The notes: generated by a model not told the origin, from the letters alone. 64,000 nucleotides of DNA from Desulfovibrio oxyclinae DSM 11498 (GCF_000375485.1 NZ_AQXE01000009.1:89879-153878), one strand, 5' to 3'. Positions 10,505-20,234 are shown, numbered from the stretch's first letter. Numbers and translations are program-made.

Positions 10505-11143
10505 CTACAGGGCTTCCAAAATGCGGTCGAGCCTTTGCCTCTCGCTATGCATCACGTCCGCATCAAGCTTGGGAACGTCAATGGTGTACGGATCTCCCAT
10601 GGAAATCCGGCAGCGGGTAAACGGATAGGGAATCTGGAACTGATCCCATGACTTGCTGAAGACATACTTTCCGGAACAATGCACCCGAATGGGGACAATG
10701 GCGGCACCGGCCCTGTGGGCAAGAAAAATGGGCCCTTCCTTGGATTGTCGCCTAGGGCCGCGAGGACCGTCCACGGTGAACACCGCGACTCTGTTTTCGC
10801 GCTCCATGACCCGTTTGGCCTGCAACAGAGCGCGCACGCCACCTCGTGAGCTGGACCCACGGGCCGTCTGGAAGCCCATCCGCTCCACCACGCGTGAAAT
10901 AACTTCCCCGTCCTTGCTCTGGCTGATGCAGGCAACATATTGAGCCTCGGTCAGATAACTGCACCCAAGCGCCGAGAATATTTCCTCATGCCAGAATGCC
11001 AACACCACGGGCTTACCAGCACGCCACAAATCATCAAGCACCTCAAGACGCTCACTGTTTTCATAACGCATGGTGGAGAACCACAGCCGATGCAGACAAT
11101 GAATGGCCGGTGCCAGCCTTGTGGGATCAAAGGAAATCTTCAT
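10505..11143 (-). CDS. Lysophospholipid acyltransferase family protein (DUF374-like)
   Basis: A 212-residue protein with the variant acyltransferase motif seen in DUF374 proteins: AFWHEEIF near residue 50 in place of the classical NHxxxxD, then GSSSRGGVRAL and VDGPRGPRR. Such proteins acylate lipid A precursors, lipoproteins or lysophospholipids at the inner membrane. No cleavable signal is obvious; the N-terminal 35 residues contain one hydrophobic patch. The ATG at 11143 has GAGG seven bases upstream; the frame extends to 11212 but without a ribosome site. It is transcribed divergently from yedF. Confidence 0.8.
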   Translation of the reverse strand: MKISFDPTRLAPAIHCLHRLWFSTMRYENSERLEVLDDLWRAGKPVVLAFWHEEIFSALGCSYLTEAQYVACISQSKDGEVISRVVERMGFQTARGSSSRGGVRALLQAKRVMERENRVAVFTVDGPRGPRRQSKEGPIFLAHRAGAAIVPIRVHCSGKYVFSKSWDQFQIPYPFTRCRISMGDPYTIDVPKLDADVMHSERQRLDRILEAL

Positions 11144-11300
11144 GTATAAGCCTCGTGCGGTCCTTGTATCCTTACGCTCCGGCAAAAGGCAAGGACGGAC
11201 TATCATAGACAACTCCTATAGACTTTACCGATCAAGATAGCCTGAATCGATTTGACCGCTTTCAAGCACTGTGATTCATTGGGCAATCAAGGAGAAAACA

Positions 11301-11921
11301 ATGTCCGACATCATAGTTGAATGCCAAGGGCTGCCATGCCCCCAGCCGGTACTGGAATGCAAACGCATCATTGAAGCGGAGTCCCCTTCAAGCCTGAGCA
11401 TCGTCGTGGACAACAGCGCTGCTCGGGAAAACGTGACCCGCTTTCTGTCCACCAAAGGCTACTCGGTGGACACCACGGAAAATGACGGCCTGTTCACGCT
11501 CAAAGGCTACCGCGAGGGTGAATCCTGCACGGAATGCGAAACCATGACGGATGAAGCGATCGCCCGCGCAGCGGAACCCGCCGCCCAGAAGATAACCGTC
11601 TTTGTCGGCACGGAAACCATAGGCTCCGGTGATGACGAACTTGGCTCCAAGCTGATGATGAATTTTCTGGCCACCCTTCCCGAATTGGGAGACGAACTGT
11701 GGCGGATCGTCATGGTCAACGGCGGCGTAAAGCTTGCCTGCGACGGCAATCCGTGCCTGGAAAAGATTCAGGCCCTTGAAGCTGGCGGCGTGACCGTGCT
11801 CGTGTGCGGCACCTGCCTTGAACACTTTGGCCTTATGGAAAAGAAAAAGGCAGGTGAGACCACGAATATGCTCGACGTAGTCACCAGTCTTCAGGTCGCC
11901 ACGAAGGTCATCAGACCCTGA
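11301..11921 (+). CDS. yedF: Sulfurtransferase-like selenium metabolism protein YedF
   Basis: This 206-residue protein fuses an N-terminal TusA-like domain (CQGLPCPQPVLECKRII, with the CPxP motif) to a C-terminal DsrE-like domain (ITVFVGTETIGSGDDELGSKLMM and CGTCLEHFGL). The two-domain form is associated with selenium-using organisms and is thought to help in selenium trafficking, although the reaction is not established. The ATG at 11301 follows AAGGAGAAAACA. The upstream in-frame codon at 11271 has no ribosome site. Selenoprotein genes such as formate dehydrogenase are not in the window. Confidence 0.88.
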   Translation: MSDIIVECQGLPCPQPVLECKRIIEAESPSSLSIVVDNSAARENVTRFLSTKGYSVDTTENDGLFTLKGYREGESCTECETMTDEAIARAAEPAAQKITVFVGTETIGSGDDELGSKLMMNFLATLPELGDELWRIVMVNGGVKLACDGNPCLEKIQALEAGGVTVLVCGTCLEHFGLMEKKKAGETTNMLDVVTSLQVATKVIRP

Positions 11922-11945
11922 TGCATTTTTCCCGTCAGCCATCCC

Positions 11946-11980
11946 CGCGAGGCGTTTCGAAGCGATTCGGAGCGCCTCTT
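11946..11980 (+). terminator. Weak terminator-like hairpin after yedF
   Basis: GAGGCG and CGCCTC arms about 20 bases apart, followed by a T-rich but interrupted stretch. It lies between the yedF stop and the pseudouridine synthase start. Confidence 0.35.
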
Positions 11981-12026
11981 CTCATTAAAGCTTGCCCTTC
12001 CCGCGGTTCCGGTGCACCTTGCGCGC

Positions 12027-12782
12027 ATGAGCGAATCCAACGATCCCATCAGGCTGAATAAATATCTTGCAATGAACGGCATCGCCTCCCGACGCGGCGC
12101 GGACGATCTGGTTTTTTCCGGTCGGGTGAGCGTCAACGGCGAAGTGGCGGAGTCTCCGGGCGTCAAGGTCACCCCGGGCAGCGATAAAGTGCTCGTGGAC
12201 GGCAAGCCGGTAGGCACACCACCCGAAAGCAACGTAACCATCATGCTCAACAAGCCCACCCGCGTGGTGACGACCGCCAGCGACCCTCAGGGCCGCAAGA
12301 CCGTGATGGATCTGCTTCCCAATGACATCAAGGCGAAGCGCCCGTTCCCGGTTGGCCGTCTGGACTTCTTCTCCGAAGGACTGCTTCTGCTGACGACCGA
12401 CGGCGACCTCTGCCACCGCCTCACGCACCCTCGCTACCACCTGCCGAAGGACTATGCGGTAACGGTGCGCGGTCTGATACCGGGCGATGCCATCAAGACC
12501 ATGGAATCCGGCATGACGCTGGAGGAAGGCGAGAAGCTTGCGCCCGTCAAGATCAGCGTTAAGCCGCCCAAAGACGGCAAGCAGATGATGATCATGACGC
12601 TGCATCAAGGCATAAACCGTCAGATTCGCAGGATGTGCCGCGATCTGGACCTGACGATCCTGCGGCTGAAAAGAGTGCGTCAGGGCCCTCTGGAAATCGG
12701 CAGGCTCCCCGTCGGCAAGTGGAAATACATCGACGGCGCAGAACTCAAGGAGCTCCGCGCCGCCGTTGGACTCAATAGCTGA
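12027..12782 (+). CDS. rRNA/RNA pseudouridine synthase (RsuA/RluB family)
   Basis: A 251-residue protein with an N-terminal S4 RNA-binding domain (IRLNKYLAMNGIASRRGAD, then GRVSVNGEVA) and a RsuA-type catalytic domain. The catalytic Asp lies in GRLDFFSEGLLLLTTDGD, and INRQIRRMC is the other family signature. It isomerises a specific uridine of ribosomal RNA; whether the target is 16S or 23S rRNA (RsuA versus RluB/E/F) cannot be read from the sequence. The ATG at 12027 (MSESNDPIRLN) is chosen over the GTG at 12012. It ends 11 bases before the convergent lolA gene. Confidence 0.9.
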   Translation: MSESNDPIRLNKYLAMNGIASRRGADDLVFSGRVSVNGEVAESPGVKVTPGSDKVLVDGKPVGTPPESNVTIMLNKPTRVVTTASDPQGRKTVMDLLPNDIKAKRPFPVGRLDFFSEGLLLLTTDGDLCHRLTHPRYHLPKDYAVTVRGLIPGDAIKTMESGMTLEEGEKLAPVKISVKPPKDGKQMMIMTLHQGINRQIRRMCRDLDLTILRLKRVRQGPLEIGRLPVGKWKYIDGAELKELRAAVGLNS

Positions 12783-12792
12783 TGCGGGATGC

Positions 12793-13488
12793 CTAGTATC
12801 CCGCGGTGTTGTCCTCGACCACCACGTTCTCGGGCGGCGTGAACGCGAATTTGGACTCAGGAATCTCCCGGTCCACTTCCACGTCAAGAAGGGACACGTC
12901 ATTGGCGTTGCCCATGAAATCCACAATCAGAATGCGGCGCAACAGCGCGGTTTCCGGCTCGACACCGATATAGGCCTGAACCATCCCCGGCTCGGGTTCC
13001 TTGGGGGTCAGCTGGAGGATGGTCAGTTCATCGCCCCATTCCTTGCGGACCTCTTCTTCACCAACCCACTGGGTCTTCACGAGAAAGTCTTCCTGAAGGT
13101 TGGCCTTGCCGGAGATGAAGCGAAGGATGGTCTTGGAGTCGAGCAGTCCTTCCACGCTGTACTTGAAGGCGGTCAGGTCTTCCTCGAAGTAATCCCAGGC
13201 CACATCCTCGCCGATCACCAGAACTTCCTTTTCAGGCTCCATGGTGACCCAGCGAACCAGCGACGGCTGGCGATACCAGATGTACCCGGTCCGCGTCTCG
13301 GACTGGCGGGTCGCCGCGTTGGTGAGCACCTGCTCGAAGCGTCCCTGAAAGGTTTCCAGCGTATCGTAGCGCTTCTGGATACGGTCGGTGATGTTCCGGC
13401 TGTCCTGCGCCATTCCCGGCGTGGCAACGCTGATGGCCAGCACTGCGGCCAAGAGCACCACGGCCAATCTCGGTCGTATCGTGATCAT
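12793..13488 (-). CDS. lolA: Outer-membrane lipoprotein carrier protein LolA
   Basis: A 231-residue periplasmic protein. A signal peptide (RLAVVLLAAVLAISVATPGMA) is followed by LolA hallmarks: QKRYDTLETFQGRFEQ, the TRTGYIWYRQPSLVRW strand and GEDVAWDYFEEDLTAFKY. LolA shuttles lipoproteins from the LolCDE transporter to the outer membrane, so the cell has a Gram-negative envelope. GGAGAAGAT precedes the ATG. It starts 11 bases after ftsK on the same strand and probably shares its transcript, a common arrangement. Confidence 0.9.
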   Translation of the reverse strand: MITIRPRLAVVLLAAVLAISVATPGMAQDSRNITDRIQKRYDTLETFQGRFEQVLTNAATRQSETRTGYIWYRQPSLVRWVTMEPEKEVLVIGEDVAWDYFEEDLTAFKYSVEGLLDSKTILRFISGKANLQEDFLVKTQWVGEEEVRKEWGDELTILQLTPKEPEPGMVQAYIGVEPETALLRRILIVDFMGNANDVSLLDVEVDREIPESKFAFTPPENVVVEDNTAGY

Positions 13489-13499
13489 ATCTTCTCCCG

Positions 13500-15770
13500 T
13501 TATTCCGGCTTGATGACTTTTCGGGGCCTACTGCCTTCCTGCGGTCCGAGCAGTCCGTCCATTTCCATCTGTTCAATGTAACGCGCCGCACGATTGAAGC
13601 CGATGCGGAACCTGCGCTGTAGCAGGGAGATGGAGGCCTTGCCCTGTTCCAGCACGAACTGTACCGCCTCGTCGTAAATCTGATCACCGGAATCGGCGCC
13701 GTCGAAAGAGCCGCCATTGCCGGAGTCCTTGCCCCATTCGTTAAAGTCCAGCTCGAACTCCTGCGATTCCCGACGCTCCCAGAAATCCACCACGTGCGCA
13801 ATTTCCGTCTCGTCCACGAACGCTCCGTGCATGCGCTTGAGCTTTGCGCCGGAGGGCTTGAAGAGCATGTCGCCCCTGCCAAGGAGCTTTTCCGCACCCA
13901 CGTTGTCGAGGATGGTGCGAGAGTCGAACTTGGAGGTGACCGAAAAGGAGATGCGCGTGGGGAAGTTTGCTTTGATGAGGCCGGTGACAACGTCCACGCT
14001 CGGCCGCTGGGTCGCCAGCACCATATGGATTCCTGCCGCGCGGGCCAGCTGTGCCAGCCGGACGATGGACTGCTCGACGTCCTTGGCGGCGGTCATCATC
14101 AGGTCGGCAAGCTCGTCGATGATGATGACGAGGTACGGCATGGGCTTGAGCGCTTCGGTGCCTTCCGGTCTGTCATCACCAAGCGCCGCGAGTTTCGCAT
14201 TGTACCCTTCGATGTTGCGGGAGCCCATGCGCGCCATGCTCTCGTAGCGGCAATCCATTTCGTGAACCGCCCACTCCAGCGCGCTTTTGGCCAGATTCAT
14301 CTCCGTCACCACGGGGTGCACCAGATGGGGCAGCTTGGCATAGGGAGCCAGTTCGATGCGCTTGGGGTCCACCAGAAGCAGCTTCACCTGATCCGGGCCG
14401 GCCTTGTACAAAAGGCTCAGCAGAAAACTGTTGATTCCCACGCTCTTGCCCGCGCCGGTGGCACCGGCCACGAGAAGATGCGGCATCTTGGCCAGATCCG
14501 CGACCTTCACTTCGCCGTGGATGTCCTTCCCCAGCGCCAGCGTCAGAAGAGAGTTGCTCTTCTCAAACTCGGGAGCCTCGAAAATCTCGCGCAGGTAGAC
14601 GGTTTCCCGATTGTCGTTGGGAATCTCGATACCCACGGTATCCTTGCCCGGGATCGGCGCCTCAATGCGCACGGACATGGCCTTGAGCGCAAGGGCGATG
14701 TCATCGGTCAGGTTTTCGATTTTGCTAACCTTGATGCCGGGAGCAGGCTTGAACTCAAACATGGTCACCACGGGACCGGGGACCACCTGCTGCACCTCAC
14801 CCTGCACATTGAAATCGGCAAGACAGGCCATGAGGCGCTCGGCAAGCGCGTCGAGCGTGGAACGGTCCACCCTGACACGAGTATCGCTCGGCGGTGTCAG
14901 CAGGTCCGTGCTGGGCAGTTCGTCGCCCCCTGCGTCCTTGCGCGGCTTGGGCTTGGGCGCAGGAGCGGGAGCGGCCTTTTTTTTCTTTTCGGGCGCAGGC
15001 TCCTTCACAGGCTTGGGCTCGACCGGCTCTTCAAGCGGGTCGGGCAGAAACGGTGGAAGATCGTCTTCATCGTCCGCAGTCTCCGCCTCGGCCTCACGGG
15101 CGGCTTCGGCATCGGCCTTGGCCTGTTGCCGTGCAAGTTTCTTTGCCTGAAGGCGTTCACGCTGGATGGCCGCACGCTCGCGCATGGCCTCGATCACTCC
15201 GGCAAGGCCCGCTGCAAGGATGAGGAAAAGTTTTTTCCAGCTGAATCCAATGACCAACTGAAGCGAGACGAGAGAAAGAAACAACCAACAGATGAGGCTT
15301 CCCGCAGGACTGAGCCACTGAAGGACGAAGCCGGTGATGATCTCTCGACCGATATACCCCGCACCGATGAAGCCGTATGCGTTCTCGGGCACGTCGAACA
15401 GCCAGGGATGACATGCCCATCCGAGGTAGGAAACATACAGGCCGACCACACCCAGCCACTGTACCGGACGAATCCGTATGCGGCGGATGAAACGGGACAG
15501 TCCGGCATACAGCGTCAGGAGCGGCCAGAACCATGCCCCGGCACCGAAGATGTCCACAAGAAGACCGGCCGCATAAGCTCCGGCGATGCCCGCCATATTT
15601 GATACGCCATGCGGCGTGACGGCCTGGTTGAAGCTCGGATCCGACGGATCGAAGCTCCACAGAGCGACCGCGAGAAACGCGGCAAAGGCCAGAAGGAACA
15701 GCCCGCGCATTTCACGGCCGTGGCCTTTGCCCTCCGGCTTATTCGCTTTGGTAGCTTTCGCTTTCGCCAT
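13500..15770 (-). CDS. ftsK: DNA translocase FtsK
   Basis: This 756-residue protein has about four N-terminal membrane segments (residues ~25-190), a short Glu/Ala/Lys/Pro-rich linker (~200-300), and a RecA-type motor with Walker A GATGAGKSVGINSF and Walker B LVIIIDELADLMM. The C-terminal winged-helix gamma domain (from DEAVQFVLEQGKASISLLQ to the end) reads the KOPS sequences. FtsK pumps DNA at the division septum and activates XerCD at dif. It is shorter than E. coli FtsK mainly because the linker is short, as usual outside enterobacteria. Confidence 0.95.
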   Translation of the reverse strand: MAKAKATKANKPEGKGHGREMRGLFLLAFAAFLAVALWSFDPSDPSFNQAVTPHGVSNMAGIAGAYAAGLLVDIFGAGAWFWPLLTLYAGLSRFIRRIRIRPVQWLGVVGLYVSYLGWACHPWLFDVPENAYGFIGAGYIGREIITGFVLQWLSPAGSLICWLFLSLVSLQLVIGFSWKKLFLILAAGLAGVIEAMRERAAIQRERLQAKKLARQQAKADAEAAREAEAETADDEDDLPPFLPDPLEEPVEPKPVKEPAPEKKKKAAPAPAPKPKPRKDAGGDELPSTDLLTPPSDTRVRVDRSTLDALAERLMACLADFNVQGEVQQVVPGPVVTMFEFKPAPGIKVSKIENLTDDIALALKAMSVRIEAPIPGKDTVGIEIPNDNRETVYLREIFEAPEFEKSNSLLTLALGKDIHGEVKVADLAKMPHLLVAGATGAGKSVGINSFLLSLLYKAGPDQVKLLLVDPKRIELAPYAKLPHLVHPVVTEMNLAKSALEWAVHEMDCRYESMARMGSRNIEGYNAKLAALGDDRPEGTEALKPMPYLVIIIDELADLMMTAAKDVEQSIVRLAQLARAAGIHMVLATQRPSVDVVTGLIKANFPTRISFSVTSKFDSRTILDNVGAEKLLGRGDMLFKPSGAKLKRMHGAFVDETEIAHVVDFWERRESQEFELDFNEWGKDSGNGGSFDGADSGDQIYDEAVQFVLEQGKASISLLQRRFRIGFNRAARYIEQMEMDGLLGPQEGSRPRKVIKPE

Positions 15771-15795
15771 GCAAGGAATTCCTCTTCAATGAGAT

Positions 15796-15829
15796 GGGCC
15801 GCGGAACAAAGACGTTCCACGGCCCTTTT
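15796..15829 (+). terminator. Terminator-like hairpin between efp and ftsK
   Basis: GGGCCGCGGAAC and GTTCCACGGCCC arms (one mismatch) around a six-base loop, followed by four T residues on the plus strand. The flanking genes are on the minus strand, where the stem has no T tract, so it may act as a stable 3' end or block antisense transcription. Confidence 0.45.
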
Positions 15830-15863
15830 AGCCGATCATCACGCATGATCGCAAGCCCGGCGG

Positions 15864-16421
15864 CTATTCGCGGCCGAGATAATCGTTACTGCGGGTATCG
15901 ATCTTGACCTTGTCGCCGGGGTTGATGAAAAGCGGAACCTGAACGGTCTTGCCGGTTTCCAGCACTGCGGGCTTGGTGGCGCCGGAAACACGGTCACCCT
16001 GCACGCCCGGGTCGGTCTCGGCTACTTCAAGAACCACGGAGGCAGGCAGATCGACGCCGATGAGCTGTCCGTTGTACAACAGCACCTTGATGGTATCGCC
16101 TTCCTTGATGAATCCGCCCTTGTCGCCCACGGCATCGGCCGGGACCTGCAACTGATCGTAGTCTTCAAGGTTCATGAAAACGAAATCGTCGCCGTCCTTG
16201 TAGATGAACTGCATGTCCTGATGAGACATATCCGGCTTTTTGACCTTTTCGCCGGAACGGAAGGTCTTTTCAAGGATCTGACCGGTCATGAGCTGACGCA
16301 GTTTCGTGCGCATCACCGCACCGCCCTTGCCGGGTTTGTGGTGCTGATGCTGAATGATTTCGTAAGGTTTGCCGTCCAGCTCGATCTTGAGACCGTTCTT
16401 GAAGTCGGTAGTGGAGTACAT
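15864..16421 (-). CDS. efp: Elongation factor P
   Basis: A 185-residue three-domain EF-P, the normal length. The modified tip is [11 protein letters not shown], with the lysine at residue 32. EF-P relieves ribosome stalling at polyproline stretches. A lysine at the tip (not arginine) suggests EpmA-type or another lysine modification, or an unmodified form; no modification gene is in the window. It is followed by ftsK and preceded by aroQ on the same strand, with 47 bases between aroQ and efp. Confidence 0.95.
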   Translation of the reverse strand: MYSTTDFKNGLKIELDGKPYEIIQHQHHKPGKGGAVMRTKLRQLMTGQILEKTFRSGEKVKKPDMSHQDMQFIYKDGDDFVFMNLEDYDQLQVPADAVGDKGGFIKEGDTIKVLLYNGQLIGVDLPASVVLEVAETDPGVQGDRVSGATKPAVLETGKTVQVPLFINPGDKVKIDTRSNDYLGRE

Positions 16422-16468
16422 ACGCTCTCCGGATGTACGTTTGTTCCCCTCCGGGAATGTTGATGCGA

Positions 16469-16936
16469 TTATTCTTCCTGACTGGAAATATGGTCAAGCA
16501 GCGCCTGAACCGCCATGGCATAGCTCATAATGCCGAATCCGGCAATCACTCCGATACAGCTGGCCCCCATGAGGCTCTGCTGTCGAAGCGGCTGATCGGT
16601 CCGCGCCCAGATGTTGCTGATGTGCACTTCCACGCACGGCACGCCAATCCATGCAAGGCAGTCCGCAATGGCAAGGCTTGTGTGCGTATACGCCCCGGCA
16701 TTGAAGGCAACGCCGGAAACTTTATCCTCGCGCGCCTTTTCCAGACGATCAATGAGTGCGCCTTCCGAGTTGGACTGGTAGTATTCCAGTTCGATTTCGG
16801 ATGCCTTCTCCCCCATCAGGCCGTCAAGGATCTTCCCGAGATCTTCCATGGTTTCGGAACCATAGACTTCGGGCTGACGTTTTCCTATGTGGCCGAGGTT
16901 GGGGCCGTTGAGAACCAGAATCTTCTTTTTCGCCAT
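16469..16936 (-). CDS. aroQ: 3-dehydroquinate dehydratase, type II
   Basis: A 155-residue protein of the shikimate pathway, converting 3-dehydroquinate to 3-dehydroshikimate. The type II signatures are [17 protein letters not shown] near the N terminus (catalytic Arg and Tyr), [17 protein letters not shown] (Asn and His region), and [12 protein letters not shown] with the catalytic His. The variant GHIGKRQ in place of the more common NLLGxRE is mild. The ATG at 16936 follows AGGAGAGG about ten bases upstream. aroQ next to efp is a common arrangement in bacteria. Confidence 0.93.
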   Translation of the reverse strand: MAKKKILVLNGPNLGHIGKRQPEVYGSETMEDLGKILDGLMGEKASEIELEYYQSNSEGALIDRLEKAREDKVSGVAFNAGAYTHTSLAIADCLAWIGVPCVEVHISNIWARTDQPLRQQSLMGASCIGVIAGFGIMSYAMAVQALLDHISSQEE

Positions 16937-17023
16937 GGATGAGCCTCTCCTGATGCGGTCTTGACTCCGGACTGCGAAAAAGCGACATAGCACCCGCATC
17001 GCAGCCGAAACAACAAGGACGTT

Positions 17024-17605
17024 ATGAACCGTTATATCGAATTAGTCAAAACCGCGTATGAAAGCGACCAGATCGAGGAGTTCGACGAGCCGCAGATCGC
17101 GCTCGCCGGACGCTCCAACGTGGGCAAATCCTCGCTCATCAACAACCTCGCCGGACGCAAGAGCCTTGCCAAGATCAGCTCCAAGCCGGGCAAGACACGC
17201 AGCCTGAACTATTACCTCGTCCACCCGGAAAGCTACTATCTGGTGGATCTGCCGGGGTACGGCTACGCCAAGACGTCCAAGACGGAGCGTGCCAAATGGG
17301 GACGCCTCATCGAGGCCTACATCAGTGGCTGCAAGCAACTGCGCGGCGTAGTGGTGCTACTGGACTCGCGTCTTCCGCCTCAGAAGATCGACATGGAGCT
17401 CATCAGCTACCTCAGAAGCATCAAAATGCCGGTAATCCCCGTGATGACCAAGGCCGACAAGTGCAAGCAGCGCGACCGGGCCAATGTGCAGAAGCAGTGG
17501 GCGGACATGATGCAGACCGACAGGAAGCCGCTGCTCTTTTCCAGCAAGACCGGGATGAACCGCGAAAAACTCTTCGACCTGCTGGCCGAGGCCGCGCTGG
17601 GCTAA
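17024..17605 (+). CDS. engB: Ribosome biogenesis GTP-binding protein EngB (YihA/YsxC)
   Basis: A 193-residue TrmE-Era-EngA-EngB-type GTPase. G1 is GRSNVGKSSLIN, G3 is DLPGYGYA, and G4 is TKADK. It acts in assembly of the large ribosomal subunit. It is transcribed divergently from aroQ and its stop overlaps the lptG stop by four bases, so the two genes converge. Confidence 0.93.
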   Translation: MNRYIELVKTAYESDQIEEFDEPQIALAGRSNVGKSSLINNLAGRKSLAKISSKPGKTRSLNYYLVHPESYYLVDLPGYGYAKTSKTERAKWGRLIEAYISGCKQLRGVVVLLDSRLPPQKIDMELISYLRSIKMPVIPVMTKADKCKQRDRANVQKQWADMMQTDRKPLLFSSKTGMNREKLFDLLAEAALG

Positions 17606-18738
17606 ACCCTGCCGCGGCCCCTGCCCAGAACTTTTCGGGCAATGTACCGGCGAACACGTCTGTCCGAAACCCAGGCCAGCCGCAAGGTCGTCAGGGCAAA
17701 GAAGACTGCGTTGGCCAGCCACGCCCCCATGACGGGCGGCAGAATCCCTTCCTGACCGGCTGCCTGCCCCACCATGTAGACCCCATAAAATATGAAGATG
17801 CACAACAGCGACAGGGCGACGCCGATGTGCGGCTTTTCCGTGAACGTCGTCACTGCCAGGCCAAGCAGCGCCATGGTCATGATAGCGAATGCATAGGAAA
17901 AGCGCGCGTGCCATGCGGTCTGCAAACTCTCCACATTGGAACCGGAGTTCTGCAGTTCCCGAATGACCTCGCCGAGTTGCCAGATGGGAAGACGGCTTTT
18001 GTCGCCGCTCTTGTCAGCCACCACGAATGATCGCAGGTTCTGCCGCACGGACAGGAACTGCGATTTGCGCTGTTCGGTGTCGTAATTGCGTACGTCGAGC
18101 TCCTGCACCTCCAGAAGCCCCCAACCGTTTTCGTCCACAAGCGCCTTGGATGCCGTGATGATCCGAATAAGACGCTGGGTGTCCGGAGCCAGTTCGTATA
18201 CCGTCACGTCCGACGCCCTGCTGCGTGAAGGCCACGCCTCTTCAGCATGAACGATGAACGTCCCGTCACGAAACCAGACATTGCCGACCTTCAGTTCGTC
18301 GATTTGCCTGTCGCGCACGTCCTCCTTCCAGACACGATGCGCTTCCATCTGGCCGAACATGCCGATATACTGCGAGAATCCGAACTGAAGCATACTCCAG
18401 AGGATTCCATAAAACAGGAAGAACCAAAAGAACCAGGCCGGGGACACGCCCCCTGCTCGCAATGCCGTCAACTCCCGATTGCGCGCCATTATGCACAACT
18501 GCACCACGACAGACAGCAGGAACACCGCAGGCAGAATCTGGGAAACGATCACCGGCAGCTTCACCGCAAAGTAATAGAGGATCGTCTCCGCACCCAGTCC
18601 GGCTTCGAGAAAGTCGTCAAGCCGGTCGAAGGTATCGATCAGGAGATAGATGCCGATGCCCACGGCAAGACACATGAACAGCAGGAACAGGTTCTGCTTG
18701 ACCATGTAACCGGCAAGAACTCCAAAACGCGGCCTCAT
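17602..18738 (-). CDS. lptG: LPS export ABC transporter permease LptG
   Basis: A 378-residue YjgP/YjgQ-family permease with six predicted membrane segments, three at each end (FLLFMCLAVGIGIYLL near residue 15; SYAFAIMTMALLGLAVTTF and LLCIFIFYGVYMVGQAAG near the C terminus) around a periplasmic beta-jellyroll. With LptF and the ATPase LptB it extracts lipopolysaccharide from the inner membrane. It overlaps lptF by four bases, indicating translational coupling. The assignment G rather than F follows from being second in the pair. Confidence 0.88.
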   Translation of the reverse strand: MRPRFGVLAGYMVKQNLFLLFMCLAVGIGIYLLIDTFDRLDDFLEAGLGAETILYYFAVKLPVIVSQILPAVFLLSVVVQLCIMARNRELTALRAGGVSPAWFFWFFLFYGILWSMLQFGFSQYIGMFGQMEAHRVWKEDVRDRQIDELKVGNVWFRDGTFIVHAEEAWPSRSRASDVTVYELAPDTQRLIRIITASKALVDENGWGLLEVQELDVRNYDTEQRKSQFLSVRQNLRSFVVADKSGDKSRLPIWQLGEVIRELQNSGSNVESLQTAWHARFSYAFAIMTMALLGLAVTTFTEKPHIGVALSLLCIFIFYGVYMVGQAAGQEGILPPVMGAWLANAVFFALTTLRLAWVSDRRVRRYIARKVLGRGRGRV

Positions 18739-19898
18739 GACTCCGCCCGCCTTGCCTTGATATGCATGATGCGTTCAAGCACCGACGGCACGCGCTCCAG
18801 ATTCGTGTAGCGCAGCAGAACAAGACCGATGACGAGGAAGAGCACGTTTGGAATCCATTGCAGCACTGTGGGTGGCGCAACGCCGGATTCGCCAAGGCTC
18901 GAACCTATGGAAAAGAGCGTGTAATAGACCAGAAACAGCCCCAACGACAGCGACAGGCCGTACTGTTGGTTCAAACCGCGAAAAACGCAGGCCACGGGCA
19001 TGGCAAAGAGGCCGAGCACGAAGCACCCGAACGGCAGACTGTAGCGCTTGGCCAGCTCGTTATGAACCTTTCTCCAGCGGTTCTCGTCGCGGAGCAGTTT
19101 TTCGCTCGGATTATTCTTCATCCGCTGCAACGTCGCCACGGACTGTTCACTGATGCGTGAAGAGTCGAAAAACTTGCCGCCGATGAGCATGGCGATGGGC
19201 ACCCGCACCGTATAATTTCGGAAACTCAGGACATTGAGTTCCCCTTTGCCGCGGCGGAATATCCGGCCGTTGCGGAAGGCGACCTCCATGATGCCCTCAT
19301 CCGGCTTGGTGGTGATCTTGCCGTACGGCGCCATGATGATGACCGGAGCGTCCTCGACAGTGGAGTCGCGAACGAAAAGATCCATGAGTTCGCCCGTTTC
19401 CGGGTTGGTATTCTTGGCGTAAAAGGTCAGGTTGGGGAAGTCGCGGTTGAATACGCCCGGCTGAATGGCGAAACGCGATTTGGTGCGCGCAAACTCCACA
19501 ACAGAGCTGCGGAAGTTGTTCATGCCCCAGGATATTCCGTGAAACGAGATGAAATAGGTGGCGGCGGTGCACGCAATGCAGAAAAAAATCACAGGCGGCG
19601 CCAAGCGGTACAGGCTGACGCCCCCGGCCTTGAGCGCGGTAAGCTCATTATCGGAACTCATCCGTAAAAACGTCAGAAACACCGATAGCATACAGGCGAT
19701 CGGCGCAATGAGCAGCATGAAGTACGGGCTCATGAAGAAAAACAGCTTCATGAGGTCCAGAAAACCGAGGTCGTGTCCCATGAGCAGTTCACGCAACTGG
19801 ATCATCCTGCCCATGAGCAGGACTCCCAGAAGCGTTGAAACGCTCAGGGTAAACGTGACCGCGAGTTCCTTGAAGATAAGACGATGGGCGAGCTTCAC
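18735..19898 (-). CDS. lptF: LPS export ABC transporter permease LptF
   Basis: A 387-residue YjgP/YjgQ-family permease. The N terminus (HRLIFKELAVTFTLSVSTLL) and the segment SDNELTALKAGGVSLYRL are typical of LptF, and LPFGCFVLGLFAMPVACVFRG leads into the C-terminal membrane helices. It partners LptG in lipopolysaccharide export across the periplasm. The start at 19898 lies nine bases after a small upstream gene. The overlap with lptG supports a two- or three-gene operon. Confidence 0.9.
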   Translation of the reverse strand: MKLAHRLIFKELAVTFTLSVSTLLGVLLMGRMIQLRELLMGHDLGFLDLMKLFFFMSPYFMLLIAPIACMLSVFLTFLRMSSDNELTALKAGGVSLYRLAPPVIFFCIACTAATYFISFHGISWGMNNFRSSVVEFARTKSRFAIQPGVFNRDFPNLTFYAKNTNPETGELMDLFVRDSTVEDAPVIIMAPYGKITTKPDEGIMEVAFRNGRIFRRGKGELNVLSFRNYTVRVPIAMLIGGKFFDSSRISEQSVATLQRMKNNPSEKLLRDENRWRKVHNELAKRYSLPFGCFVLGLFAMPVACVFRGLNQQYGLSLSLGLFLVYYTLFSIGSSLGESGVAPPTVLQWIPNVLFLVIGLVLLRYTNLERVPSVLERIMHIKARRAES

Positions 19899-19907
19899 CG
19901 TTTCGGA

Positions 19908-20087
19908 TCAGTCCTTTTTATCCTTGAAAAACCGGAGCAGGAATTCCACATCGACCGGTCCGAGGTTGTAGCGCATGGCGGCATCCTCGATCAGCTGAGG
20001 CAGAGGCTTTTCAGACTGCTCCATCTGTTCGCAGATCCATTTGACGGCCTTACGAGCCAGTTCGCTTTTGGGCATGATGGTCGACAT
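19908..20087 (-). CDS. Small conserved-looking protein upstream of lptF
   Basis: A 59-residue charged helical protein beginning MSTIMPKSELARKAVKW. GGAGG lies about ten bases before the ATG at 20087; the longer frame to 20159 adds residues with no support. The stop is nine bases from the lptF start, so it is probably the first gene of the lptF-lptG transcript. I do not recognise a family. The central region (QLIEDAAMRYNLGPVDVEFL) resembles a small helix-turn-helix but this is not convincing. Confidence 0.65.
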   Translation of the reverse strand: MSTIMPKSELARKAVKWICEQMEQSEKPLPQLIEDAAMRYNLGPVDVEFLLRFFKDKKD

Positions 20088-20234
20088 GTTCAATACACCT
20101 CCGGGTGTTCCGCACACGCGGTTTGAGGAAGGAGTACACCACCTGCCATGGGCTTGCAAGAACCCACACCATGGTATAGTCCCACAAAGACTGGTTTTGC
20201 CCCCTCCTGATAATCATCCAACAGCGGACTGTTC

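Noticed and set aside
15796..15829. Attenuator for ftsK
   Set aside because: The stem has its T tract on the opposite strand and no leader peptide was found; kept only as a structure.
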